DNA from: Paralithodes platypus
Lineage: Eukaryota > Arthropoda > Malacostraca > Decapoda > Lithodidae
NCBI GenBank assembly: GCA_032716605.1
Contig: CM064495.1
Location: 42,271,946 to 42,335,945, forward strand
DNA length: 64,000 nucleotides
Reading direction: 5' to 3'
Below the pieces are notes generated by a model. The model had not been told where the DNA came from and searched no databases. It worked only from the letters and a program-made list of their open reading frames with translations. The translations under genes were made by a program, and so were the position numbers. This document shows, piece after piece, positions 11,001-20,200 of this stretch (within the stretch, counting starts at the first letter, position 1; each line of letters starts with the position of its first letter).

Positions 11001-13286
11001 TGTGGTACTCCGCTGATGAGCCCACCTGCTTCTGATAGGCTTCCTTGAACCGTGACTCTTTGTTTTCTGTTGGTGATGAAACTGTGGAGCCATCTTCCAA
11101 GGTCTTCCCCTATTCCCAGTGATTTGAGTTTATGTAGAAGGATCCCATGGTCCACCTTGTCAAAAGCTTTGGCGAAATCTAGATATATGACGTCTACATT
11201 TTCTCCGTCTTGAATATCCTGTAGGATTTTGTCGTAGTGTGATAGTAGTTGTGAAAGGCAGGAGCGGCCTTGTCTAAAGCCATGTTGACCCTCGTTGAAT
11301 GCCTCGTTATCTTCCAGGTAGCTGACCATCTTAGCTCGTATTGTTCTTTCTATGATTTTAATAAGATGTGACGTCAGCACCACTGGTCTGTAATTTTTGG
11401 CTATGCCTTTACTACCCCCTTTGTGTATTGGTGTGACAGTACCTTCTTTTAGGGATAATGGTACATATCCAGTTTGGAGGGACTTGCTCCACAGCAGTTT
11501 TAGAGGCAAGGCTAGCTGATGTTTGCAGTTTTATAGCAGTTGGGCATGAAAGCCGTCTGGTCCTGCCGCAGAGTTTGGTCCAATCTTGTCGATGGCTGCT
11601 ATTATGTCCTCTGTTGATACTGTTACCGAGGAGAGTTGATGTGGTGTCCCTGGAGCGTTGTCAAAGAAGGTCGTTGCATTATCGATTTTCTTGTCTTCAT
11701 TTGGCGGGCTGAAGACACTTTCGTACTGCTGTTTGAGTATCTTGGCCATTTCGGTTGGGTCACTCTCAAGTTCGCCCGTAGGTTTTGCAAGTGGTCCTAT
11801 TGTTGAGGTGTTCCTGAGTCTCCTTTTTGCGTATGAATAGAAGAATTTGCTATTTACTCGTATGTTTGCAACTGCTTGGAGTTCTTCACATGTTCTTTGC
11901 TCTTGGTGTGACTGGATGAGTTTTCGTTCAACTTCATCGAGCTCTTCTTGTAGTTTGGTGATAGTGTGCGCATGGCTGGTCTTCCTTTGCTTGGCTCTCA
12001 AGTACGTCCTTTTCTTCATTAGTATTTTTCTATCTCTGGGAATCTGTTTGATCTGCTTCCTGCTTGATTTGGGTGGTATGGTGTTTTTACAGGTCTCCAG
12101 GCATTGTTTCTGGAGGATACTGAGAGTTTCGTCGACGTTTTTATCTTCGAATAGTGCCCTCCAATCAGTTACTGCCAGTTCTGCTCTCAGTCTGTCCCAG
12201 TCTATATCTTTGCTGTAGAAGTTGAGATCTTTCAGAGAGGTGCAGGGGATTTGGCTTGATTCCTGTTGACATCTTCTTGGTGGTGTGGCTGGTGTGGGGG
12301 TTCTAACTTTGATGAGGCTGTGGTCGGACATTATAGTTTTTACAGTTTCGTACGAGTGTACCAGGTCGAAGTTGTTGCCAAATAGTAAGTCCAGTGTGTT
12401 GTTGCCTCTTGTAGGTTCCTCGATGTATTGCTTCATGTAGGCCAATGCAGTGTCCATGATAGTCATTAGCTCCTTGGCTTGCTGTTTTTCATCCCTGGAT
12501 CCTCCGTCTATTTTCATGGTTGCCCATGGTAAGTTTATACAAATCTTCCACTCAAACCATGCAAAACAACTATGAAACACTAGCCTATAGCCTAGGCCTA
12601 TTCCTTAATTAAAGAAAAAAAACGAAAAAAAATGGTAGGGCCTAAATAAGGCCGATGTAGGCCTAGTCTTGTTGAACGTTACCCAAGTAACAAGTAGGCC
12701 TAACTGTTTTCAAGACTGTAGCCTACTAGCCTAGGCCTAGGCTATTAAAAACTTTATTAAAAACTTTATTAAATTGTTTCTAGGCCTAGTATCAGACCAG
12801 AAAAGGATCATGGATGTAGCCTAGGTTGTTGATGGAGGAATGGAAACCTAAATTAAATAGGCTAGGCTAATAGGCCTATGTGGAGGTAGGCTACTACCTA
12901 CTAGGCTAGCCCTAGGCTTCCTGTCAAATGCGTGCCCCTTGAGGCTAGCCTAGCCTAGTAAAAATTCCGTAAAATTCTACCAATTCCAATAGCCTAGAGT
13001 TGTCATAGGACAAGGGGGGTGGAGGAGGGAAAGTCTACTAAGGAGTAAGGGAATTTATATTAGGCTAGCCTATAGCCTAGCCTAGCAGGATTCGGCAGGA
13101 GTGGCGATCTAGCCTATCACGACTCTGAGCCTGAGGCAATGCTTACCCATATCTCTCTTCTCTTCTTATTTCCTCTAGATGTTCTTCTGCTACTGTGATG
13201 TTTGCCTTCTTTCTCCATGCTTTCTTTTTATTCTTGTTGAACCTTTTACGCTTTTCTGGAGCAACTTGGTCCACAACCTTCACCAT
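1930..13286 (-). CDS. NOP53: NOP53 (GLTSCR2)-like ribosome biogenesis protein, first two coding exons, gene runs off left edge
   Basis: Known role: NOP53 is a nucleolar protein needed for late 60S maturation (it recruits the exosome helicase MTR4 to pre-60S in yeast) and binds 5S RNP components in animals. Seen: two minus-strand exons, 13286-13147 and 2024-1930, joined by canonical GT..AG at matching phase 2. Together they give a basic stretch (KRKRFNKNKKKAWRKK) followed by EEIRREERYGG and KELMFLDLGNEVQTRSTKK. This matches the order in NOP53 proteins: basic KKxWRR, then an E/R-rich helix, GG, then a [LF]FxxD.G motif and a T-K-K basic run. The central and C-terminal parts are not in the window. 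The 11.1-kb intron holds at least two LINEs. The exon sequence is far better preserved than the surrounding repeats. The family call is strong; the exact start codon is inferred. Confidence 0.82.
2240..2540. repeat. Dispersed host repeat H, uninterrupted copy
   Basis: Contains GTTTGAGTGGAGGATTTGC, then TCTGAAGATACGGCGTC, then TTTATTGGGTGAATCGCGC. Two further copies (9823-9935 + 12528-12690 and 18600-18672 + 22689-22850) are each split by a LINE, so this copy serves as the empty-site reference. Confidence 0.7.
2669..2795. repeat. Long palindrome of the AAGTAAC repeat family
   Basis: The left arm (GTCTCACGTCCTAATGTAAC at 2668 and on) is mirrored by GTTACATTTAGGACGTGAGAC at the right, with an arm length of about 60 bp. 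Both arms carry AAGTAACTGTTTTCAAGACT. It could extrude as a cruciform. Confidence 0.7.
3041..3486 (+). mobile_element. TTAA-flanked MITE, family A copy 2 (complete)
   Basis: TTAA-CCCGTGGAACCCCGGC at the left and GCTGGGGCTGTACGGG-TTAA at the right form imperfect TIRs (about 13 of 16 positions match once the end is reverse-complemented). 446 bp, non-coding. Confidence 0.8.
3700..4310 (+). mobile_element. RTE-like LINE type 2, 3'-terminal fragment
   Basis: Encodes the C-terminal end of a reverse transcriptase ORF (FKYLGSVLSKDGTMDEEVRE, then YGSEAWTLVERLRPRV), closely matching 35815-36430. It ends in the same GGCGTCAGGCAATAGATAGA tail with an (ATAG)n microsatellite. It is 5'-truncated, and a short deletion near 4155 breaks the frame relative to the longer copy. 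Confidence 0.8.
4430..4615. repeat. Tandem/hairpin AAGTAAC repeats
   Basis: Alternating AAGTAACAAGTAACTG-type and GTTACTTATT-type blocks occur several times in direct and inverted order. The same family is seen at 2669-2850, 5690-5720, 9410-9460 and 12680-12720. Confidence 0.65.
4616..5690. mobile_element. TIR element enclosing a LINE RT tail
   Basis: AAGCCGGTATTCACACGAGA at the left matches the reverse complement of CTCGTGTGATACCGGCTT at the right, delimiting about 1.07 kb. Inside, 4800-5440 (+) encodes a CR1/L2-like RT C-terminus (FASPVWNTGFQGDLNLLESV, later FFSCRIIHQWNSLPAEIV), interrupted at about 5150-5285 by dispersed repeat D. No transposase is seen. Confidence 0.55.
5150..5285. repeat. 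Dispersed repeat D copy
   Basis: AAACAAACCAAAATTGGGAC, then ATCAAAATTGCTATGTGGAA. Other copies: 40040-40250, 60180-60420 and 60590-60740; inverted copies of one end at 40360-40430 and 42655-42720. It interrupts the LINE tail frame here, so it inserted later than that LINE. Confidence 0.65.
5775..7187 (-). pseudogene. RT domain ORF of RTE-like element (470 codons)
   Basis: Reverse transcriptase palm with the FYADD catalytic box, then a 60-residue Cys/His insert (CAVCGKG, CRCWVHHGSKRC, FECVVCKGE) and the C-terminal ETWAVKVEDVNRMERNEMR region. It is open over its whole length but cut off from the upstream endonuclease frame by frameshift. Confidence 0.85.
7303..8361 (-). pseudogene. Endonuclease C-terminal half and RT N-terminus of RTE-like element
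   Basis: The open frame carries the DYFLV and QHKLLVCDM endonuclease motifs, the linker, then the RT N-terminal KMKDGKAPGCSDIVAEMIKA. It is out of frame with its neighbours on both sides. Confidence 0.8.
8243..8881 (-). pseudogene. AP-endonuclease N-terminal part of RTE-like element
   Basis: Begins MTKIKENKRKSDETK; LASVNVGSLN and CCTQETLWKR are the first endonuclease motifs, followed by GGVGVLVAEE. The frame is lost at the run of Gs near 8390, after which the product becomes nonsense. Confidence 0.8.
8891..9475. other. Poly-C tract and probable 5' leader of the RTE-like element
   Basis: Runs of C (8909-8951) with one A are followed by GC-rich sequence to about 9330 with no convincing ORF. 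Its position directly upstream of the endonuclease start suggests the element's 5' UTR. Open frames here are low-complexity artefacts. Confidence 0.45.
9476..9722. repeat. Dispersed repeat (ATTAGGGAAAATAGG...CACCCAATAAATG)
   Basis: A close copy lies at 18137-18390. Both contain CCGCATGGAGGAATTTCGTT and TCGACACTTGAAAAAACCCG and end in GATTCACCCAATAAATG, the edge motif shared with repeat H. Confidence 0.65.
9937..12530 (-). mobile_element. CR1/Jockey-like LINE, 5'-truncated copy inside repeat H
   Basis: One continuous minus-strand frame from about 12530 to 9986 encodes the end of an endonuclease (IMSDHSLIKV) and an RT with GGSKGIAKNYRPVVLTS, YLDFAKAFDKVDH, SGVPQGSVLGPLLFLI and SFADDTR. It is broken only by in-frame TAA (11531-11533) and TAG (10610-10612); the second stands where its relative has tryptophan. 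Flanks at both ends are repeat H sequence, so the copy is an insertion with a 5' truncation. Confidence 0.85.
9986..12580 (-). pseudogene. EN-RT reading frame of the 5'-truncated LINE
   Basis: Domains in order: endonuclease C-terminal half; a linker with KQIPRDRKILMKKRTYLRAK; RT fingers and palm with SFADDTR; thumb; and the C-terminal YIIIYVWKILEK and LFNCIPAPLRNMTG region. Two nonsense codons, no frameshift. The first codons before about 12530 derive from flanking repeat H. Confidence 0.8.
12531..13140. other. Intronic sequence rich in TAGGCCTA motifs
   Basis: Half of repeat H (to about 12690), then unassigned sequence with many TAGGCCTAG-like octamers, a simple motif common elsewhere in this window (17500-17720, 30940-31030). 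No coding signal. Confidence 0.5.
13147..13286 (-). CDS. NOP53: NOP53 coding exon 1
   Basis: The first in-frame ATG is at 13286-13284 in a good context (purine at -3, G at +4). The frame is also open about 27 codons upstream but has no ATG there, so I place the start here; a spliced upstream exon cannot be excluded. The exon encodes MVKVVDQVAPEKRKRF, then a lysine/arginine-rich nucleolar-type segment and an acidic helix ending RREERYG. The donor is GG|GTAAGC, leaving phase 2. Confidence 0.75.
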
Positions 13287-13648
13287 GCTGCTGTGTTTAC
13301 AAAATGTACCTTCTTCAGATCTTCTTATGGGATCGGCCACGCCTTTGTATCGGCTTCCTACCTTTTAGGGAAAGCTAGGAAAACACAGGAAGAAAGATCT
13401 CAAATAGCAAGAAAGAGGGAGATAATAAAGAAATAGGGTACATTTTAAAGACATAGCTTAACAGGAAACTCCTCTCATCCCTTACACTCTCCTCTCTCTC
13501 TTTTGTTTTTCATCCTCACTCCCCATATATTCTTCAGATACTCTTTAATGCACTACATCCTCTCTCCTATGTCCCCTTCCTCCAATCACTCCTGCCCTAA
13601 GATGTACGCTATGCCTATATCCTCCTTCGTCTTCACTATCTGCCAGTC

Positions 13649-13936
13649 CTAGTCTTCCCCTATACACTCGCACATCTTTCTTTCCACACGTTCTCTCTCC
13701 CTCTCGTACCGTCGTACGCCTCGCATTCTACCAGCACGTTCTAAAATCTCTTCCACTCTTTCTCCCCCAACCCAACATTCTTCACATTCTTTCATCCCTC
13801 CATTCCATCTCCAATGTTCAGCTGTCCCTGCTCTAAACTGAAACAACAACTGCAACGCCCACACTCCCTCATAAAAAAAACTTTCTCCTCGGTTTCTCTT
13901 TCTTCCTATACCTCTCCAGCGTCTTTTTCTTTTCAT
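13649..13936 (-). pseudogene. Probable LINE C-terminal fragment
   Basis: 95 codons: LLFQFRAGTAEHWRWNGG, CEECWVGGERVEEILERA, then an RYERERERVERK tail. The order RxGTA.., CxxC.., H/E.., RYERER resembles the C-terminal Cys-rich ends of arthropod LINEs. It lies upstream (5') of NOP53 exon 1, so it may be in the promoter region or a 5' intron. It is short and unsupported by other domains. Confidence 0.4.
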
Positions 13937-16660
13937 AGAAGGTAGACTCCGCTGTTGCTTTCAGACTTGGTCCACAGGGATGACCTTTCTATCGGTACTG
14001 GCTCAGAAAATGTTAGTATGAGGAAAAGATTAGAGTAGAAGGAATATAATAGTAGGGTCAGTTCTTGGGACCTATATCTATCCTCCCCTTACCCTCACTG
14101 ATTACAGTGAGGTCCTATCCCATTCCAATGCCTTGTTCTTCTGTTCGTCTCTAGGGATCCTGTCCTTGCCTTGAACAGTATTTTAGATACCCATCCCCCA
14201 TCGTAGTACAGTTCTCTAGCCGGCTTCTCTGTAGTATGACAGAGTGGCTTTGTGTTCTACCCTTTCCCGCAACTTCCTCCTTCACTCTTCTTATATACCT
14301 TTCTCTATTTCTTTGATACATCCCCTCCCATTCTCAATTCACACCCATTCACCCCTCCCATTTCTTTTTCTAAATTCCCCTCCCACATGGTCCTGTCATA
14401 TATTTATCCTTTCAAGCCTTCTTGTACACTCGCTGTTCAATTTGCTTCCCTTGTTCGCCCATCACAAGTACACGTATACCTTATTTATTAGTGGCCCCTC
14501 CATCATTAACGATATGCCTTAAACAGTAATGGCACTCTTTGAACCCCAGAGTCAGCTGTTCAAATCACCCGCCCCGGAGTGCAAGAGACCAAACATCGTA
14601 AGCGTACTCTCATATTCACTTACGAAATCGTCCTTATGATCGGGAAATCACTACGAAAAAACTTATTAAAAAATAATAATAAAAAACAAAAAATTAGAAC
14701 TAATAATCTGCTATGCTTCCCATCGTGTGGATGTTGATAGCGTGGTTTGCCAGCAGACGCTGAAGCGCCATTCTTCCCTTCTCACTCCAGGGCTCGTTGC
14801 CGTCGGACATCGGGTTTTGGACCTGATCTCTTCATTCTTCGTTCTACGGTCTGAGATAGTGAGTCTTTTGCTCATTTGTATTATCTGAGATACTTTAGAA
14901 TAGGTTTAGATTAGATAGGTCGGGCGTTCCGATTGGCACGGTCCCCAGGAGTGTGCTATTTAAGGGTGCTTAGGTGTTGGCGTCCCCTCGGTTCCCCTAT
15001 GAACGAAGCCGCCATATTGTTCTATTGTTAACATTGCTCTATTTTTAGCCTAGCTAGTAACGTGTGAGGCTTTTGTACTACAGGGCAACGCTTTTTGGCT
15101 ACCTTTCTGGTGGGTTAAGCGTGTTTTCCTCATCGGCAGATTCTATAGTTTAATGGTGGTTTCACTTAGTGGAGCACCTTCTGTAGTTTTCTGCGTCGTC
15201 TTTTCCCCCTTCGCGCCTGTCATTGAGATGGTGGTGCTGGCTGGCTGTTCTTCCTGGAGGTAAGAGTTCTGACTCGTCGTGCTTCTTGCCCTAGGCCTCG
15301 TGGCCAGCCTGTGTAGGGATTTATTTCATGGCTAGGATGTTAAGTTATTATTGTTATTATAATAATTTTAGCCATAAGATGTGACCTCATTCATGACAAA
15401 TATTGTCGCTGAAGTGAAGGTGTCAGGAGATGTCCTGACTGATATATATATACGTGTGTGTTTTGCTAACCCATAGCTACGAGTTGGAAAACGCAAAGGT
15501 TAAGATCTGGGTTTTCCGGCAGAAAGTAGTCGAGTGCTACACTGTCGGATGCTCACTAGCGGCGGTCTAGTGTAACTCAGATCCAAGTAACCTGTTCGTG
15601 GTCTAGTCCCAGAACGAATTCCCGGCGGAACGGAAAGGATTCCAAAGGGTTTCCGGCGGAGCCGAAATGACCAGAACGAATTCCCGGCGGAAGGGGAAGG
15701 CTTCCAAAGGGATTCCGGCAGAGCCGGAATGATTCGCCTATATACAGTACTGTACTAACTTAATAATTATTCCTCATGCGGCGGGGAAGACTTCTAATCC
15801 GTCATCGCGGCAGAATGGTACCTAAAGTAGCCTATAGGCCGGTGATAAGCACTATCATAGATAAGTAGTCCTAATACCTTCAATGGAAGAAACCACAGTG
15901 AGGTTTTTCCAGAAGGGTACACAGGAAACTTGGAATAGTGGTGATCGCTACTTCTATTTTTCTTTCGTATTCGAGGTAAATTAAGATACGTATAAATGTC
16001 TTGGGTTATCCTTATGAGCATTGATTCTTGGAAATTTCTTTTCCAGATCCCGCACGTTCTCCTCGACAACGGCCTACGGACTGGGGGCCGAAACCCGGTG
16101 CGGGGGGGGGGGTACTTTCATCATGGATTACGTAACTCTTTGTGATACACCGCTCTGTATGAATTTCCTATTATTGGATATAAGCTATGCGTTTGATGTG
16201 TGTCATGTCTTGATCGCTCCTGCGGTCAGTGGTTAACTAAAAAATGTGCTGTGTGCCCTAAACTCTGTAACAGTTTGCTAAATCATAAGGAGGCTGTATG
16301 TCCAGTGGTAGGGTAATTTCAATAACTACACAAATGAGGAAGCTAATAAAACGCTGCAATGCGATGATCAGGCTATGTGGGATCATTTAGTGATCAAATC
16401 TCCGGTTGTTAATCTAAAACTATTCGTTCTGAGATAATGATCGGGATCGAGGTGGTCGGAACCTAATTAGGCTAGGACCAAGGTTTATAGATACAATTAT
16501 CTATGGATCTTGGCTTTCACTATATATACCCTCCAGGATGTTGTGGGGGCGAGTTCTGGGGAGCAGAAGGTGATATCTGGAGATGATGGATTATATAGCC
16601 CGTTCATTCTATGTTGGGCAGAAATCGTAACCTCTAACCTCTGTAACGCAAAAAGGGCTA
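13937..16660. other. Intergenic region between NOP53 and the kinase, no recognised gene
   Basis: Pyrimidine-rich unassigned DNA to about 14500, then GC-richer sequence (14700-15760) with a 62-bp tandem pair at 15612-15733 (AACGAATTCCCGGCGGAA in both). Short open frames at 15794-16069 and 16021-16236 overlap on opposite strands and show no domain. It could be the remains of an LTR element; I cannot show it. Confidence 0.4.
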
Positions 16661-16664
16661 GACT

Positions 16665-16937
16665 CGCAGCATTTCCCAACCTGGGGGAAATTTGAAGCTA
16701 CCAGGGGGGAAATAATTACATGATTACACTGCCTACTACTACTACTACTACTACTAGCAATAAAAAAAAAATATCGGAGATGGATTTTCTCATGCCCGAG
16801 AGAGAGAGAGAGAGAGAGAGAGTGTGTAGTCACAGTGTGTTTCGACTACTCTTTCCCTTGTCCACATGAAGGGGGAAATCTGGATGGTTGAACTGGTTGG
16901 AGGGGGAAATGACAGAAAAAAGATTGGGAATCGCTGC
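16665..16937. mobile_element. hAT-like MITE upstream of kinase exon 1
   Basis: TIRs CGCAGCATTTCCCAACC and (reverse complement of the right end) CGCAGCGATTCCCAATC. Flanks GCTAGACT and GCTAGAGC are a plausible 8-bp duplication with two differences. It contains (CTA)n and (GA)n microsatellites (16737-16820). Confidence 0.6.
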
Positions 16938-16999
16938 GCTAGAGCAAATTAGCTGTCAATTTATACATATTCCATAGCCAAGTCTTCCTATTTGGTAGA

Positions 17000-17221
17000 A
17001 ATATTAGCTCGATTACCCTAGTCCGTTTTGAGTTATGAGAGGTTAGGGGTTACTATTTCTGCCCAACCTAGAATTAATAGACTTTAGTTATTTAAATAAC
17101 CCGCCAGCGTGCGCAGTTTGACAGTATTTTGTTCCGTCAGTCGGTTTGTAAACAATAGAAGCGCTAGCTTCCCGCGACGGGGGGAGGCTGTCTACTATTT
17201 TTTTGTTCAACGTAGAGCAAG
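17000..17221 (+). promoter_or_regulatory. Probable 5' UTR/promoter region of the kinase gene
   Basis: Moderately GC-rich single-copy sequence with CpGs (GCGCTAGCTTCCCGCGACGG at 17160-17179) lies between the hAT-like MITE and the predicted ATG. No TATA box is evident. Assignment rests on the exon 1 prediction. Confidence 0.35.
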
Positions 17222-17283
17222 ATGACGACGTCTAATAGCTCCAAAGTTGTGGGTGGTGGGGGCGGGTTCCAACGGTGGGTGAG
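17222..17283 (+). CDS. Kinase coding exon 1 (predicted)
   Basis: The ATG at 17222 opens 20 codons (MTTSNSSKVVGGGGGFQRWV) plus two bases, ending AG|GTGAGTG, a strong donor. The two leftover bases are exactly what the phase of the 33320 acceptor needs (AG+G = Arg). It lies in a GC-rich, CpG-containing stretch just after a hAT-like MITE, consistent with a promoter-proximal first exon. This is inferred from phase, donor and position; no transcript evidence is available. Confidence 0.6.
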
Positions 17284-20200
17284 GTGAGTGCTGGGGGCGA
17301 GTTGGGGGTCAGGTGGGGCTCTGCGCGCCAAACACAGCGGCCATGGCTGACTAGCTTGACTCCACACTCAATCACAAACCAAACAGTCAAACACCAACAT
17401 ACACAACACTCATTATTATGTACACTAGCCTATGATTAAAATTATGTTTCTCCTCACGGACGAGTTTCAAGTTAATTATGTGAATGGAGGTGATATCTAT
17501 TAGGTCTAGCCTACACTAACATTATTACTTATTGTAGCCTAATAGCTAACTTAGTCTAGCCTATGTAAGTTACAACTTACAAGTAGGCTACTTAATGCTT
17601 ATCCTATATGTCAACATAGCGTGGGCCCTAGGGCCTATAGGTCTAGCTGATAAAGTTTGGCCAAATACAAAATCATTCGGACAATATAAAGTTTAGGCTA
17701 GGCTAGGCATCGGCTAGCCTATGTAGGCTAATTAGATAATATTCAAGGTAGCATTCAAGGAGACTACTGCAGGACTCTTCTTCTTCTTCTTCTTACCTCT
17801 GACCGGGTATAGGCTATCCTAGTGTTTACTACCCTATACCCCTTTGAAAGGACATTAGCCTAACCTAACAACCTTACCTAACCTAACCTAGTATTATAGG
17901 TGGGGGCTGCCGCCCCCACACCCCCGCTTTGACTTAGATTTTTGGTGTATTTGTCTGTGAAGTGGGTATTTTTCAATTTGTTGATAACGAAAATCCTCCA
18001 TGCGGACTAGGCCTATATGGAGAAAAATATGGCGAATCTATTGGTGCCTATTTTCCCTAATAAATTGTTTCTCATAACGTCGCACTAGTGTCCTTGAATA
18101 TTATCATATTCAAGACTTCTTTCGCAGCCCTATTAGAAATAATTTATTAGGGAAAATAGGGACCAATAGCCTAGAATCGCCATATTTTTCTCATTATAGT
18201 CCGCATGGAGGAATTTCGTTATCGACACTTGAAAAAACCCGATTACACCGAAAAATAACACAAAAATAATGTCCCGAACGTAAACAAAGCATTGCACCCA
18301 ATGAATCCTTCGACCTGGGTCCTCTTCTTCTTGTTTTGAAAGATGCGGTGAGTGCGATTCACCCAATAAATGGCTTGAACGTTACTCACAAAAACTATAT
18401 TATATTATATATTATATTATATTATATTATATTATATTATATTATATTAGGGTTAGGTTAGGTTAGGTTAGGTTAGGTTAGGCTAGGCTAGGCTAGGCTA
18501 GGCCAGGCCTAGGTTAATCTAGGCCTAGGTTAATCTAGGTTAATCTAATCTAATCTAATCTAATCTAATCTAATCTAATTAAATATTTGTACATTTTGGA
18601 AGTGTGCATGGCCTCCCCACAATTTTCCTTACCTACTGGAAAAGCGCGATTCACCCAATAAATGGCGCCATTTATACTTACTTACTTGGTCATACTTGGT
18701 AGAATTCCGTCCTCTGTGGACGCAGCTAAAGTGGACTTCCGCTGCAGCCAGGCAGCTCCGCAACTCCCTCGTTCCGTCTATTTACTAACGAGTTGGATGC
18801 GGTGCTGGGATATCCTGGTATTGGGGGCTCGTCTGGTACTGTAGCCAGCCATCGGTCCAGCTGACGCTTGAAGGAGTCTGTCGTGACTCCCGTCAGTTCC
18901 CGGACGGCCTTTGGTACAGTATTGAAGAGGTGAGCCCCATTTTTACTGAAGTTGTTGTGGGCGACTGTTGCTATTTTCTGAGAGGTAGCCTCAGTCCTCT
19001 TGATGTAGCACAGTCGCCCTTTTCTAACGTGATTGTTGATGACTAGTCCCACGTCAGGTACCAGCCCTTCTAGGGTCTTCCACACATAAATCACTAGGTA
19101 ACGTTCGCGTCGTCTCTGAAGGGAGTAGAGCCGCAACTCCTTCAGGCGTTCCCAGTAGTTCATGTGTTGGAGACCCCAGATCCTGCTGGTGAAGGTCCTC
19201 TGTAGAGACTCCAGTTTGCCGATGTCACTTCTCTTGTGGGGAGTCCATAGCTGGCAGCAGTATTCCACCTTTGGGAGGACCAGAGCCTTCCAGAGTGTCA
19301 GCATACAGGCCCTCTCTCTAGTTTGGAAGGTCCTGAGTATCCATCCTGCGAGTCTCCTAGCTGTCTCGGTGGTTTGGTTGATGTGGCGAGAAAAAGTTCC
19401 ATCTGTACTCATTGTTATTCCCAGATCCTGCACATATTCTTTTGGAGTGATGGTTTCTTGATTTGCCTGGTAGCTGGTGCTCTCTTTGATGGTTTGTAGA
19501 GGGTCGTACCTTAGCAATTCGAATTTCTCGCCGTTCATCCTCATGTTGTTGGAATCTGCCCAGTCCAGTAGGCGATTCAGATCTTCTTTTAGCAGGGCCA
19601 CATCGTCAGCTGTCTCAACCCTCCTCATTACTCGTGTGTCATCTGCAAATGAGGTGGCCGTGGAGTGCTGGAGATCATGATCAATATTCCCTATCATGAT
19701 AAGGAACAGAAGTGGTCCCAGTACAGACCCCTGCGGAACGCCACTTATTACCTCGCTTGGGTCTGAAAGGTGTCCTTGGACCGATACTCTCTGTTCCCTA
19801 TGTGTTAGGAAGCTGTGCAGCCACTTGCCGAGATTTCCTCCTATACCTAGCTTTTTCAGCTTGTGAAGAACGAGGCTGTGATCAACTTTAAGCAAATTGG
19901 CGAAATCCAGGTATATCACATCGACGTTCTTGCCTTTACTGATGTCTTCTAGTAGAGCCTCATGGTGGGCAAGTAGCTGCGACAGACAGGACCGGCCCTT
20001 TCTAAACCCGTGCTGTCCCCCGTTGAAAGAGTCGAGGTCCTCCATGTGTTTCGTTATTCTCTTTCTGACGACCCGCTCAATTATCTTTGTTATGTGCGAG
20101 GTTAGCACTACGGGCCGATAGTTTTTGGCCAGTCCTTTGCTACCCCCTTTGTGGATAGGTTTCACTACCCCTTCCTTCAGGGATGAGGGAACTGTACCGG

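Noticed and set aside
13649..13936. Additional NOP53 exon
   Set aside because: R/E-rich minus-strand frame lies 5' of the predicted start and resembles a LINE C-terminus rather than any part of NOP53.
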